DNA of 64,000 nucleotides from the NCBI GenBank assembly GCA_045540715.1, contig JAZQHT010000011.1, positions 1 to 64,000 on the forward strand, read 5' to 3'. The notes under the pieces were generated by a model. It was not told the origin of the DNA. It saw only the letters and a program-made list of their open reading frames with translations, and made no database searches. Positions within the stretch are counted from its first letter, which is position 1. Every line of letters begins with the position of its first letter. Below, piece by piece: positions 27,131-35,347 of this stretch. The translations under genes were made by a program, and so were the position numbers. Source of the stretch: UMGS1279 sp045540715. Its GTDB lineage: Bacteria; Bacillota; Clostridia; Oscillospirales; Acutalibacteraceae.

Positions 27131-27835
27131 ATGAAAAAAATTAACCTTAACCGCAAAAAGATTTTAAAATTTATAAAAATTTCGGCAATTTGCGTTTTAT
27201 GCCTTACCATAACGGTGGGCGTTTATGCGCTAATTGTTAATAATTACGTTATTTCTAGCACAAAGAACCAGCTTATTACCTCTAACGCCGCGGCAGAAAT
27301 TAACGATATTGACTGCATAATTGTTTTAGGGTGTCAGGTTAAAGAAAACGGTAAGCCCAGCGCTATGCTTAAAGACCGCCTTGACCGTGCAGTTGAGCTT
27401 TATAAACTTGGTGTTGCCCCTAAAATTTTAATGAGCGGCGACCACGGCAGAACAAACTATAACGAAGTTAAAACAATGAAGGAATATGCCGTTTCCCACG
27501 GAGTGCCATCTAGTGATATTTTTATGGATCACGCCGGCTTTTCAACCTATGAAACGGTTTACCGCGCAAAAGAAATTTTTAAGTGCAAAAAGGCCGTTAT
27601 TGTTACTCAGGAATATCATATTTATAGAGCCCTTTTTATCGCAAACGCTTTGGATATTGAAATGTATGGTGTTTCTAGCGATTATCATACATATCGCGGT
27701 CAGTTTATGCGCGATTTTCGTGAAATACTTGCCAGAAACAAAGACTTTTTAACAACAATTTTCAAACCGGAGCCCACTTTTTTAGGCGATGAAATTCCTA
27801 TAAATGCTAACGGTGATATTACCAACGATTATTAA
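27131..27835 (+). CDS. SanA/YdcF-like DUF218 membrane protein
   Basis: The 234-residue protein has an N-terminal membrane segment (about 18-40) and a DUF218 domain: CIIVLGCQVKENGKPSAML near 62-80, KILMSGDHGRTNYNEV near 103-118, and a HIYRALFIA motif near 170. SanA-type proteins affect envelope permeability to vancomycin in E. coli; the catalysed reaction is unknown. ATG 27131 with GGTGGA is preferred over upstream in-frame starts that overlap recR. Confidence 0.82.
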   Translation: MKKINLNRKKILKFIKISAICVLCLTITVGVYALIVNNYVISSTKNQLITSNAAAEINDIDCIIVLGCQVKENGKPSAMLKDRLDRAVELYKLGVAPKILMSGDHGRTNYNEVKTMKEYAVSHGVPSSDIFMDHAGFSTYETVYRAKEIFKCKKAVIVTQEYHIYRALFIANALDIEMYGVSSDYHTYRGQFMRDFREILARNKDFLTTIFKPEPTFLGDEIPINANGDITNDY

Positions 27836-27843
27836 GGAGTATT

Positions 27844-28689
27844 ATGAATAAACTTTTAATTATTGACGGCAGTAATTTGCTGTTTCAAATGTTTTTTGGT
27901 ATGCCGGCTCGCATTTTTAATAAAAAAGGCAAGGGTATATGGGCAAGTATTGGTTTTATTGGCGCAACCTTAAAGCTTGTGCGCAAATTTAACCCAACAC
28001 ACCTTGTTGTGCTTTTTGATGGCGAGACAAATGGTGTTAGAAAAAATTTAGATGCCGATTATAAGGCAAACCGACCCGATTTTAACGAGGTTTCTGATAA
28101 CGAAAACCCTTTTTCGCAGATTGACGATATTTATGCTTGTTTAAACCACCTTAATATTAAACACACCGAAAGCGTTGACTTAGAAGTTGACGACCTTATT
28201 GCTTCTTACGTTAGCAGATACAAAAACGATTTAGAAATTATAATTTCTTCTTATGACAGCGACTTTTTTCAGCTTATAGATAAAAAGGTAAGTGTTGTAA
28301 GATATAAGGGCGAAAATTCGGTTATTTGCGATGAAAATTACATAAAAGAAAAGCTTAATATTGCACCAAACCTTTATGCAGATTTTAAAAGTTTGACGGG
28401 TGATAATGCCGATAACGTTAAAGGCGTAAAGGGTGTTGGCCCTAAAACCGCCGCAAGCTTAATAAACTCTTTCGGCTCTTTAGAAAAACTTATTGATTCT
28501 TACGAAAATATTGAAAAAACCGCCCTAAAAAATTCTATAAAAGAATCTTTAGAGAGGCTTAAACTTAATTATAAACTTATAAAACTAGAGGGTGGCGAAA
28601 GCTTGCCGTTTTTACTTAACGAATTAGAATATAGCACCCCCACCCTTACCACAACCGAAGTATTAAAAGCGGTTGGGGTTATGGATTAA
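27844..28689 (+). CDS. 5'-3' exonuclease (Pol I N-domain-like, YpcP type)
   Basis: The 281-residue stand-alone flap exonuclease resembles the 5' nuclease domain of DNA polymerase I. It shows IDGSNLLFQMFFG (metal Asp7), DGETNGVRKNLDADYKANRP near 61-80, the EVDDLIASYV acidic patch near 116, and the helix-hairpin-helix NVKGVKGVGPKTAASLI near 193. It may remove RNA primers. It starts behind AAGGAG, eight bases after the SanA-like gene. Confidence 0.9.
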   Translation: MNKLLIIDGSNLLFQMFFGMPARIFNKKGKGIWASIGFIGATLKLVRKFNPTHLVVLFDGETNGVRKNLDADYKANRPDFNEVSDNENPFSQIDDIYACLNHLNIKHTESVDLEVDDLIASYVSRYKNDLEIIISSYDSDFFQLIDKKVSVVRYKGENSVICDENYIKEKLNIAPNLYADFKSLTGDNADNVKGVKGVGPKTAASLINSFGSLEKLIDSYENIEKTALKNSIKESLERLKLNYKLIKLEGGESLPFLLNELEYSTPTLTTTEVLKAVGVMD

Positions 28690-28690
28690 A

Positions 28691-28729
28691 AAGTGAAGAG
28701 TGAAGAGTGAAAAGTGAAGAGTGAAGAGG
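28691..28729 (+). repeat. GTGAAGA/GTGAAAA heptamer tract
   Basis: Seven-base units GTGAAGA and GTGAAAA alternate over 39 bases. Similar tracts occur at 29282-29311 (same strand) and 58181-58210 (opposite strand). Confidence 0.8.
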
Positions 28730-28737
28730 TAATAAGT

Positions 28738-28771
28738 AAAAATCCCGCACACTTTCGTGAACGGGATTTTT
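28738..28771. terminator. Bidirectional hairpin terminator
   Basis: AAAAATCCCG and CGGGATTTTT enclose a 14-base loop. It can serve the exonuclease gene and the small minus-strand gene at 28834. Its loop (CACACTTTCGTG) resembles that of the tRNA-Arg terminator. Confidence 0.75.
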
Positions 28772-28833
28772 GGGAGTTTCGAACTTAATAACACGAATCA
28801 AAAGTGCTATGAAAACCTGATTTTCTACAACTA

Positions 28834-29097
28834 TTATTTAAGATTTAATAACTCATATACTTTTTGTGCTGTTTTGGAGAAAAAATAAAGATCGATTTGT
28901 TTCTCTCCATCGTTTAAGTTTAATCCTTTTGATACAAAAGAAATTTTAGAAGCGATAGTATTATCAATTTTATACTTTGCAACAGTTATAAAAAGATATT
29001 TAATGATATATTCAGTATCAGTTATAATCAATGTTCCACCATTTGTCGGCATCAGTGCATTACTTTTATGATAACTTGTAACTTTAAATTTTTTCAT
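28834..29097 (-). CDS. Small protein of unknown function
   Basis: This 87-residue protein has no signal peptide. The start is preceded by GGTGATGAT, the same arrangement as at 10756. Alternating hydrophobic strands (GGTLIITDTEYIIKYLFITVAKYKI, then KQIDLYFFSKTAQKVYELLNLK) suggest a PH/GRAM-like beta fold with a C-terminal helix. The segment lies among repeats. I do not recognise a specific family. Confidence 0.5.
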   Translation of the reverse strand: MKKFKVTSYHKSNALMPTNGGTLIITDTEYIIKYLFITVAKYKIDNTIASKISFVSKGLNLNDGEKQIDLYFFSKTAQKVYELLNLK

Positions 29098-29164
29098 ATC
29101 ATCACCAACTTTAAGTGTATTATAGCATAAAAGTGGTGGAAGGGCAATACTTCTTCACTATTCA

Positions 29165-29239
29165 CATATTACGAGCAAAGCGAGTAACAAGGTTCTGGGC
29201 ACCCACCCACAATTTTAATTGTGATGGTGGGTCAGGTTC
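29165..29239 (+). repeat. Diverged member of the 71-bp hairpin repeat family
   Basis: The order is the same as in the tandem units at 29452: a GC-rich head, AACAAGGTTCTGGGCACC, a hairpin (CCCACCACAATT-type arms around AATT), then GGTCAGGTTCTTAT. The hairpin arms differ in sequence but keep pairing. Confidence 0.55.
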
Positions 29240-29312
29240 TTATTACTTCTTACTTCCCAAAAATCCCGAATGCGAATTTTGGTGAAGAGTGAAGAGTGAA
29301 GAGTGAAAAAGT

Positions 29313-29346
29313 AAAAATTCCGCACACTTGCGTGTCCGGAATTTTT
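29313..29346 (-). terminator. Terminator of tRNA-Arg
   Basis: AAAAATTCCG and CGGAATTTTT form the outer stem, with an inner ACAC/GTGT stem. It abuts the CCA end of the tRNA. Confidence 0.8.
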
Positions 29347-29420
29347 GGCACCCCCTGCGAGAATCGAACTCACAACTAACCCTTAGGAGGGGTTTATTAT
29401 ATCCATTTAACTAAGGGGGC
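29346..29420 (-). tRNA. tRNA-Arg (CCT anticodon)
   Basis: The 75-nt minus-strand cloverleaf has encoded CCA. Acceptor GCCCCCT pairs with AGGGGGT (first pair G-T). Anticodon stem AACCC/GGGTT encloses CTCCTAA (anticodon CCT, decoding AGG), and the T-loop is GTTCGAT. Its 5' 24 bases are duplicated at 29659-29682. Confidence 0.93.
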
Positions 29421-29451
29421 AAATTTCTTGTTTAACTGTATTTTATTTACA

Positions 29452-29660
29452 CGCGCAGCGTGGCAAGGTTCCGCGCACCTATTCAAAATTTTTAATTTTG
29501 TAAATAGGTCGGGTTCTTATAACGCGCAGCGTGGCAAGGTTCCGCGCACCTATTCAAAATTTTTAATTTTGTAAATAGGTCGGGTTCTTATATCGCGCAG
29601 CGTGGCAAGGTTCCACGCCCCTATTCAAAATTTTTAATTTTGTAAATAGGTCGGGTTCTT
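29452..29660. repeat. Three tandem 71-bp hairpin repeats
   Basis: Units begin at 29452, 29523 and 29594. Each reads CGCGCAGCGTGGCAAGGTTC, then a hairpin (CCTATTCAAAATT and AATTTTGTAAATAGG), then TCGGGTTCTTATA. Units 1 and 2 are almost identical; unit 3 differs at a few bases (CCACGCCCC). The array lies between the tRNA fragment and the intact tRNA-Arg. Confidence 0.9.
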
Positions 29661-29682
29661 ATATCCATTTAACTAAAGAGGC
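29659..29682 (-). pseudogene. Truncated tRNA (5' third) facing the repeats
   Basis: Minus-strand GCCTCTTTAGTTAAATGGAT followed by ATAA matches the acceptor 5' strand and D-arm of the tRNA-Arg at 29346-29420, with two differences in 24 bases. Homology stops at the repeat boundary. A good tRNA promoter lies directly upstream (29699-29727). Confidence 0.75.
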
Positions 29683-29698
29683 AACTTTTTGCCTAAAC

Positions 29699-29727
29699 AT
29701 TTTACACTAAAAGGAATTAAAAGTCAA
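29699..29727 (-). promoter_or_regulatory. Promoter facing the tRNA fragment
   Basis: Minus strand TTGACT (29727-29722), 17 bases, TAAAAT (29704-29699), 17 bases before the tRNA fragment. No comparably good promoter is seen just before the intact tRNA-Arg. Confidence 0.75.
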
Positions 29728-29729
29728 TT

Positions 29730-30494
29730 ATGCTAAACACTGTTACAAAAATTATAAACGATTTTTTACCCCAAGTTCCATTTGGGGTTTGTGATATTTC
29801 CGATATTGAAAAGCCTAATTCTACAAGGCTTAATAAAAATGGGCTTAACACTGCAATTATGTTTGCTTTTCCTTATAAGGTGCCAAAAAACCCACCTAAA
29901 AACATTTCGAGGTATTGCGCCGTTAAGGATTATCACGATATTATAATTCCCGCTTTAAAAAATCTTGCAGAAAAATTAAGCGAGAGTTTTTCAAATAACA
30001 AGTTTTTAGCCTTTGCTGATTATTCGCCCATTTTAGAAGTTAAGGCCGCAAGCAAAGCAGGGCTTGGTGTTATTGGCAAAAACGGACTTTTAATTACAAA
30101 AGAATACGGCAGTTTTGTGTTTTTGGGCGAAATTTTATGTGATTTACCCTTAAAAACTGCAGATTTAACCGCCTTTTGCACCCAATGCGGCGCTTGTTTA
30201 AAGGCTTGTCCCGTTAAATTAAATAAAGAAAACTGCCTTTCTGCGCTAACGCAAAAGAAGGGAGCGTTAACCGATAAAGAAGCCGAGCAAATAAAAAAAG
30301 CGACCTGTTTTGGTTGTGATATTTGTCAAAACGTTTGCCCTTATAACAAAGACGCGCACCCCACTTTTATTAAAGAGTTTTTAAACAGTTACAGGGACGA
30401 ATTTACACCCCTTGAAGACCCTGAAGACCGCGCATATAATTGGCGCGGCAAAGAGGTAATTTTGCGTAATTACAAGATTTTAGACGAAATTTAA
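29730..30494 (+). CDS. Short epoxyqueuosine reductase-like (QueG-type) protein
   Basis: The 254-residue protein has two [4Fe-4S] motifs, CTQCGACLKACP (about 150-161) and CFGCDICQNVCPY (about 193-205), and the KAASKAGLGVIGKNGLLI segment (about 108-125) of QueG. QueG uses cobalamin to reduce epoxyqueuosine to queuosine in tRNA. Typical QueG proteins are 300-390 residues with C-terminal HEAT-like repeats; these are absent, so function could be a related reductase. The ATG follows AAGGAATTAAAAGTCAATT. Confidence 0.7.
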   Translation: MLNTVTKIINDFLPQVPFGVCDISDIEKPNSTRLNKNGLNTAIMFAFPYKVPKNPPKNISRYCAVKDYHDIIIPALKNLAEKLSESFSNNKFLAFADYSPILEVKAASKAGLGVIGKNGLLITKEYGSFVFLGEILCDLPLKTADLTAFCTQCGACLKACPVKLNKENCLSALTQKKGALTDKEAEQIKKATCFGCDICQNVCPYNKDAHPTFIKEFLNSYRDEFTPLEDPEDRAYNWRGKEVILRNYKILDEI

Positions 30495-30581
30495 CACAAT
30501 GTTTTTACATTTAATTCACAATTTTGCAAACAAAAGATTAAACCCCGAATTTACAATTATTAAACTAAGGGAGGTTTACCT

Positions 30582-31265
30582 ATGAGTGAAAATAAAGGTA
30601 AAATTTTAATTGCCGACGACGAAAAAAGAATTGCACTTTTGGTTTCTGACTATTTAAATGCGGCCGGTTTTGAAACCCTTTGCTGTTTTGATGGCAAAGA
30701 AGCTTTAAATATGGTTAAAGAAAACAATGATATTGATTTGGCAATTTTAGATATTATGATGCCCGAAATTGACGGTTGGGAATTAACCAAAAAAATTAGA
30801 GAATTTTCTGATTTGCCTATACTTTTACTAACCGCCAGAAGCGAAGAATTTGACCAGCTTGTTGGCTTTGAAAATGGGGCCGACGATTACGTTACAAAAC
30901 CCTTTTCTTTAGCGGTGCTTGTAAAAAGGGTTGAAGCGCTAATTAGACGTGCAAAAGGCATTAAACAAGCCGATATAAAGAAAAACGAAGGCCTTTACAT
31001 TAACCGCGACGCTTACGTTGCATATTTAGACGGTGAACTTTTACAGTTAACATTAAAAGAGTATGAAATTTTATTGTATTTTAACGATAACCCCGGCCTT
31101 GTTCTAAACCGCGACCAAATTTTAAACGCCGTTTGGGGTTATGATTTTGAAGGAGACGCCAGAACTGTTGACAGCCACGTTGCAAGACTTAGAACAAAGT
31201 TAAAAGAATATGGCGCGTTACACATTAAAACCGTTTATGGAATAGGTTATAAGTATGAAAAATAG
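30582..31265 (+). CDS. OmpR-family response regulator
   Basis: The 227-residue protein has a receiver domain (IADDEK acidic pocket near 8-13, phospho-acceptor Asp in LDIMMPE near 54, LTARS near 84, and Lys in YVTKPFS near 106). A winged-helix DNA-binding domain (VLNRDQILNAVWGYDFEGDARTVDSHVARLRTKL) occupies the C-terminus. It overlaps its histidine kinase by 11 bases. The start follows AAGGGAGG. Confidence 0.96.
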   Translation: MSENKGKILIADDEKRIALLVSDYLNAAGFETLCCFDGKEALNMVKENNDIDLAILDIMMPEIDGWELTKKIREFSDLPILLLTARSEEFDQLVGFENGADDYVTKPFSLAVLVKRVEALIRRAKGIKQADIKKNEGLYINRDAYVAYLDGELLQLTLKEYEILLYFNDNPGLVLNRDQILNAVWGYDFEGDARTVDSHVARLRTKLKEYGALHIKTVYGIGYKYEK

Positions 31266-32730
31266 GGCATTAATACACCGTTTATGGTTTAGAACCTTTT
31301 TAAAACTTTCTATACTGTTTTTAAGTTTGATGCTTGTTATAATGATTTGCAACACCCTGTTTTTAGACGACTATTATATTAATAATCAAGAAAAACAGTT
31401 AATAGAAAATAGAACGGCCATTGAAAGATTAGACCTTTCTGACAAAGAAGAAACCGTTGATTTTTTAACCGAACTTTACGAAAGGCGCGGCATTGAAACC
31501 GAAATCTTTTCTAAAAACGGAACCACCGCTTACACCACCTACGGCGGACAAATTGTTGGTTTTATGTATGGGCCGGGCCCCAATATGTTAAATATGAAGC
31601 ACGAGCCTTTAACAGTTATAAAGCAAAAAGAACTTCCTGACGGCAGTGTTTTAGAACGTAGCATAGAAGAACACAGCAAAATTGAATATATTGTTTACAG
31701 GGTTCAAAAAAGCAACTATTTTATTGAAACCAGAACCCGTATTCAATTACTTGAAAACAGCGCCGCCGTTGCTAACAACTTTATTTTGCTTATAATTATT
31801 ACGGTTCTTTCGGTTGGCATAATTTCTGTAATTATTATTTCTTACCGCTCTGCAAAGCCAATTGCTGAAATGAACACCATTACCAAAAATATGGCGGCAT
31901 TAGATTTTAGCCAAAAAATTTCTGAAGAAAGTAAAGACGAAATTGGCGAACTTGCCGTATCGATTAACAACCTTTCAGATACTTTAGATGCAACCCTTAA
32001 AACCTTAAAAGAAAAAAATCTTCGTTTAGAAAACGAAATTGAGCGCGAAAGAGAACTTACCGAAATGCGCAAAGGCTTTGTTGCAAACGTTTCGCACGAA
32101 TTAAAAACCCCCATTTCAATTATTGGCGGTTATGCCGAAGCCCTAAAAGAAAACATAGACACAAGCAAAAAAGAAATGTACTGCGACACCATTATTGATG
32201 AAAGCCGCCGTATGAACAAACTTGTTTTAACCTTATTAAATCTTTCGAGGGTTGAAAACGGCTCTCACGAAATTAATATTAAAGAGTTTGATATTGCCGA
32301 TTTAACCCAAATGCTAGCTTTACGCATTGTAAAAAAAGAAGATTTAATTTTAGACCTAAATAATATTACCGTTTTAGCCGACCCCGACTTATTAGAACAA
32401 GCAATTAAAAGCTATTTAGAAAATGCCGTAAGACATAACGAAGGCAAAATTACGGTTAAAACCTATATTAAAGACGGCAAGGCATATTTAGAGGTTAATA
32501 ACGATGGCGAAAAGATTGAAGAAAAGCAAATGGCTCACATTTGGCAAAGTTTTTACAGGGGCGATACCTCTCATAAGCGCGACAGCACCCGTTTTGGACT
32601 TGGCCTTTCAATTGTAAGCGCCATTATGAAACTTCATAAAGAATCTTGCGGTGTTAACAATACCGAAACGGGCGTTAGCTTTTGGCTAACCCTAAAAATT
32701 AAAGAAGAACCCAAAGAATTGGCGCAATAA
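31255..32730 (+). CDS. Membrane sensor histidine kinase
   Basis: The 491-residue partner of the response regulator has a membrane segment near 15-37, an extracytoplasmic loop to about 175, a second segment (about 178-200), a HAMP linker, and the phospho-acceptor His in NVSHELKTP near 280. The HATPase motifs follow: YLENAVRHN (N box, about 385), then FYRGDTSHKRDSTRFGLGLSIV (F/G boxes). The stimulus is unknown; layout is close to VanS/PhoR-type kinases. Confidence 0.95.
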   Translation: MKNRALIHRLWFRTFLKLSILFLSLMLVIMICNTLFLDDYYINNQEKQLIENRTAIERLDLSDKEETVDFLTELYERRGIETEIFSKNGTTAYTTYGGQIVGFMYGPGPNMLNMKHEPLTVIKQKELPDGSVLERSIEEHSKIEYIVYRVQKSNYFIETRTRIQLLENSAAVANNFILLIIITVLSVGIISVIIISYRSAKPIAEMNTITKNMAALDFSQKISEESKDEIGELAVSINNLSDTLDATLKTLKEKNLRLENEIERERELTEMRKGFVANVSHELKTPISIIGGYAEALKENIDTSKKEMYCDTIIDESRRMNKLVLTLLNLSRVENGSHEINIKEFDIADLTQMLALRIVKKEDLILDLNNITVLADPDLLEQAIKSYLENAVRHNEGKITVKTYIKDGKAYLEVNNDGEKIEEKQMAHIWQSFYRGDTSHKRDSTRFGLGLSIVSAIMKLHKESCGVNNTETGVSFWLTLKIKEEPKELAQ

Positions 32731-32761
32731 AAACAAGCAGAGCAAAACGCTCTGCTTGTTT
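32731..32761. terminator. Bidirectional terminator
   Basis: AAACAAGCAGAGC and GCTCTGCTTGTTT form a 13-bp stem with loop AAAAC. It overlaps the stop codon of the convergent spoIID gene. Confidence 0.88.
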
Positions 32762-33674
32762 ATTTTTCTAAACTGCAACCGGGGTAATACCAGCTTAAAA
32801 TTTGGGTGTAATTATGGCCTTCTTTTGCCATGTATTCTGCCCCTACGCGACTTAGTCCCAACATATTGCCGCTACCCATAACGGTAAAAATAAAGTTATT
32901 ATCTTTAAAACTAATTTCAAAACAGGTTGAAGCCAAATTAAATATGTTTTTTATTTCTTCACCGCTAAATTCTTTATTTAAAACCTTTAGTTTTAAAACA
33001 TTACCTGCGGTGGTCTTTTTGGTAATTTTGAAATATTCGGCGGGGGTATCGGTTGGGGTTAACTCTTGATTTTTAAGCTCTTTTTTCATATCTTCCAAAC
33101 CTACTGTTTTTGTGGTAAGAACGCCGTCCCAAAGCAAATCTCCCGCACTTTCAACCGAAGCTAAATATGGGTATTCGCCCTCTAATATGTTTTTTGCATC
33201 TTCTGTAAAACCGCCCGATGCCTTATGCCTTAAAGCTAAAATCGGCGCGTTATTATAGCAAATTTTATACCCAAAAACCTCTTTTGCAGCCGAATAAAAA
33301 CGATTATATACCGTATCGTAATTGTCCCCTAGTTTTTCTTTTAGTTTTTCGGTTTCTAAAAAACCGTCTAAACTATCGTTAAAGTCAAAATTCTTTTCGT
33401 TTGAGGTGTTTTTGTTATAAAGAGCCAGAGTATATGCCGCTATAACTTCGGCTTTTATGGTTTCTACGTTAGCACCGCTTTCTAAATTATTAATTGCCAC
33501 GTTTAATGCATATTCAAAACTTGGAATTTCTTTAATTTCGGCCTTTTCGGTTATGTAAACTTTAAAATTTTCGGTTGACGTTTTTTCTTCAGCTTTTCCG
33601 AAAAGGGCGCAAAGCGGCATTAAAAGTAGTGCAAAAGCAAGTATTATAATTAGTCCAAAGTATAATCCCTTCAT
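32760..33674 (-). CDS. spoIID: Stage II sporulation protein D-like lytic transglycosylase
   Basis: The 304-residue protein has an N-terminal membrane segment (about 5-25) and a SpoIID domain: NVETIKAEVIAAYTLALYNK near 74 (with the conserved Glu), KASGGFTEDA near 163, and the C-terminal GLSRVGAEYMAKEGHNYTQI followed by LSWYYPGC. SpoIID degrades denuded glycan strands during engulfment. The usual HGVGMSQ is GLSRV here, a mild divergence. It is monocistronic and far from spoIIQ or spoIIR. Confidence 0.88.
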   Translation of the reverse strand: MKGLYFGLIIILAFALLLMPLCALFGKAEEKTSTENFKVYITEKAEIKEIPSFEYALNVAINNLESGANVETIKAEVIAAYTLALYNKNTSNEKNFDFNDSLDGFLETEKLKEKLGDNYDTVYNRFYSAAKEVFGYKICYNNAPILALRHKASGGFTEDAKNILEGEYPYLASVESAGDLLWDGVLTTKTVGLEDMKKELKNQELTPTDTPAEYFKITKKTTAGNVLKLKVLNKEFSGEEIKNIFNLASTCFEISFKDNNFIFTVMGSGNMLGLSRVGAEYMAKEGHNYTQILSWYYPGCSLEK

Positions 33675-33735
33675 TTGTTTTTTCCTTCTTTGTTTTTTAA
33701 ATATATATGCTTAAAAACAAAGAATTATTAAAAAA

Positions 33736-33756
33736 CCGCCACTTAAAAAGCGGCGG
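33736..33756 (-). terminator. Terminator of the ArsP_2-type permease
   Basis: CCGCC and GGCGG arms with an AT-rich 11-base loop, and a T-run on the minus strand. Confidence 0.7.
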
Positions 33757-33764
33757 CTTTATTT

Positions 33765-34649
33765 TTATATTCCAAACAAAGAAAGTATTACACCCGAAAG
33801 GGCACTAATTAAATAGCAAATTAAAATTATAAGCAAAGATTTTTTAAGGCTTTTTTGTTTAAACAAAGCTACGTAACCAAACCCTGCCCCTGCAGAAAGC
33901 CCTGCAAATGCGGCCGAAAAACTAATACTACCTTTTATTAAAAGTTCGGTTATTAGCACCGATATTGAGCAACCGGGTATTAACCCCACAGCCGCCGTTA
34001 TTAATGGAGAAAAAACGCTGCCTTTAAGTAAAACGCCTTCCAAAAATTCGTGGGAAAGTTCGTGTGCGATTATATTAATTACAAGCATTGTTATAAAAAT
34101 AAAAGCGGTGGTTTTTAAGGTATGTTCTAAAGTGTGCTTTAAAGTGTGAATTATTAAATGCTTTTTATCTTGATGGTGGTCTGCTTTATGTTCTTTATGG
34201 TGTTCTTCATTTTCGCAACTGTTAAAAGCGACCTCTTTTTTATACTCTAATAATTCTTGCTTTTTAAAAATTGTTAGGTTTAACAAAAACCCGAATATAA
34301 CCGCTAAAACAAACTTTAATAAAAACAAAGGTAAAATATATTTAATTGCAGAAAGATCTGTTAAAAGCACCATTAAGGCTTCATCGCTTGTGGCAAAAAA
34401 CACCGCAATAAGTGTGCCACCCAAAATCGCTTTTTCGTTATATAAAGTGGCGGCCGCCGCCGAAAAACCGCATTGTGGAATAAGGCCAACAACAGCGCCA
34501 ACTATTGGACCAAATTTATTTACCCTTTTAAAGTTTACGTTTTTGTCTGTACTGCGATGGTTTAAAAAAGATAAAACCAAATAACACAAAAACAAAAGGG
34601 GAAGCGCTAAAAGGGTGTCTTTTAAGGTGTCTAAAAAAGCATGTAACAT
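33765..34649 (-). CDS. Putative ArsP_2-type heavy-metal exporter, 8-10 TM
   Basis: The 294-residue integral membrane protein has two homologous halves, each with a PxCG/PxC motif: GLIPQCGFSAAAA near 56-68 and GLIPGCSISVLITELLI near 222-238. A His-rich cytosolic loop (about 148-178, HHKEHKADHHQDKKH) lies between the halves. This architecture matches the putative 10TM heavy-metal exporter family (PF11449). The substrate is not known; metal binding by the loop is inference. Confidence 0.75.
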   Translation of the reverse strand: MLHAFLDTLKDTLLALPLLFLCYLVLSFLNHRSTDKNVNFKRVNKFGPIVGAVVGLIPQCGFSAAAATLYNEKAILGGTLIAVFFATSDEALMVLLTDLSAIKYILPLFLLKFVLAVIFGFLLNLTIFKKQELLEYKKEVAFNSCENEEHHKEHKADHHQDKKHLIIHTLKHTLEHTLKTTAFIFITMLVINIIAHELSHEFLEGVLLKGSVFSPLITAAVGLIPGCSISVLITELLIKGSISFSAAFAGLSAGAGFGYVALFKQKSLKKSLLIILICYLISALSGVILSLFGI

Positions 34650-34677
34650 ATATTTTTTCCTTTTTTATATTGTTAAT

Positions 34678-34706
34678 ATTTTAATATTTATTTTTTAGTT
34701 TGTCAA
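34678..34706 (-). promoter_or_regulatory. Promoter of the ArsP_2-type permease
   Basis: Minus strand TTGACA (34706-34701), 17 bases, TAAAAT (34683-34678), 29 bases before the ATG. Confidence 0.75.
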
Positions 34707-34760
34707 CAAAGGCATTTTAAACCCCTCTTTTACATATACTTTTTTTGGGAGTGGATAATT

Positions 34761-35231
34761 ATGAGTAAAATTATTAAACTTAAACCGCTAATTTTAAGTA
34801 TTGTTATACCCCTTGCGGTTGGGGGAGTAGCATCGCTACTTAGTTTAAGCGGCATTAAAGGCTTTGAAAATCTTAATAAACCTGCCTTTACACCGCCAGG
34901 TGCCGTTTTTCCTATTGCCTGGACTATTCTTTATATTTTAATGGGAATAAGTTGTTATATTGTTTATATTTCTAAATGTGCAAACAAAACCGACGCTTTA
35001 AAAATTTACGCTTTGCAACTGTTTTTAAACTTTTTGTGGCCCATTTTCTTTTTTGGTTTTAAACTTTATTGGTTTGCTTTTGTAATACTTTTAGCGCTGC
35101 TTTTAGCCATTGGTTTTACGATTTACCGCTTTTATTATTGCGAAAAAAAGGCCGCGTATTTAATGGTTCCCTACTTTTTATGGGTTTTGTTTGCAGGTAT
35201 TTTAAACTTTTCTATTGCCCTTTTAAACTAA
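34761..35231 (+). CDS. tspO: TspO/MBR-family tryptophan-rich sensory protein
   Basis: The 156-residue protein has five predicted membrane helices. The family motifs are NKPAFTPPGAVFPIAWTILY (about 39-58), LQLFLNFLWPIFFFG (about 83-97) and a C-terminal YFLWVLFAGILNFSI with the conserved Trp and Asn. TspO proteins bind porphyrins and affect tetrapyrrole and stress responses. The ATG follows GGGAGTGGATAATT. Confidence 0.93.
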   Translation: MSKIIKLKPLILSIVIPLAVGGVASLLSLSGIKGFENLNKPAFTPPGAVFPIAWTILYILMGISCYIVYISKCANKTDALKIYALQLFLNFLWPIFFFGFKLYWFAFVILLALLLAIGFTIYRFYYCEKKAAYLMVPYFLWVLFAGILNFSIALLN

Positions 35232-35247
35232 ATTTGTTTAAACCCTT

Positions 35248-35268
35248 TACCGCTTTAATAAAGCGGTA
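35248..35268 (+). terminator. Terminator of tspO
   Basis: TACCGCTTT and AAAGCGGTA form a 9-bp stem with loop AAT, then a T-run. Confidence 0.88.
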
Positions 35269-35347
35269 TTTTTTTATTGTCTTTTTTTATTTAATATGAT
35301 ATTATAAAATAGATATAATATATATTATTTTATTGCGAGGAATTATA

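Noticed and set aside
28772..28800. tRNA relic suggested by GTTCGAAACTCCC on the minus strand before a terminator
   Set aside because: The T-loop-like bases are not flanked by pairing stems and no other arm is present.
29452..29660. CRISPR-like array
   Set aside because: The three 71-bp units are contiguous tandem copies with no unique spacers, and no cas genes are near.
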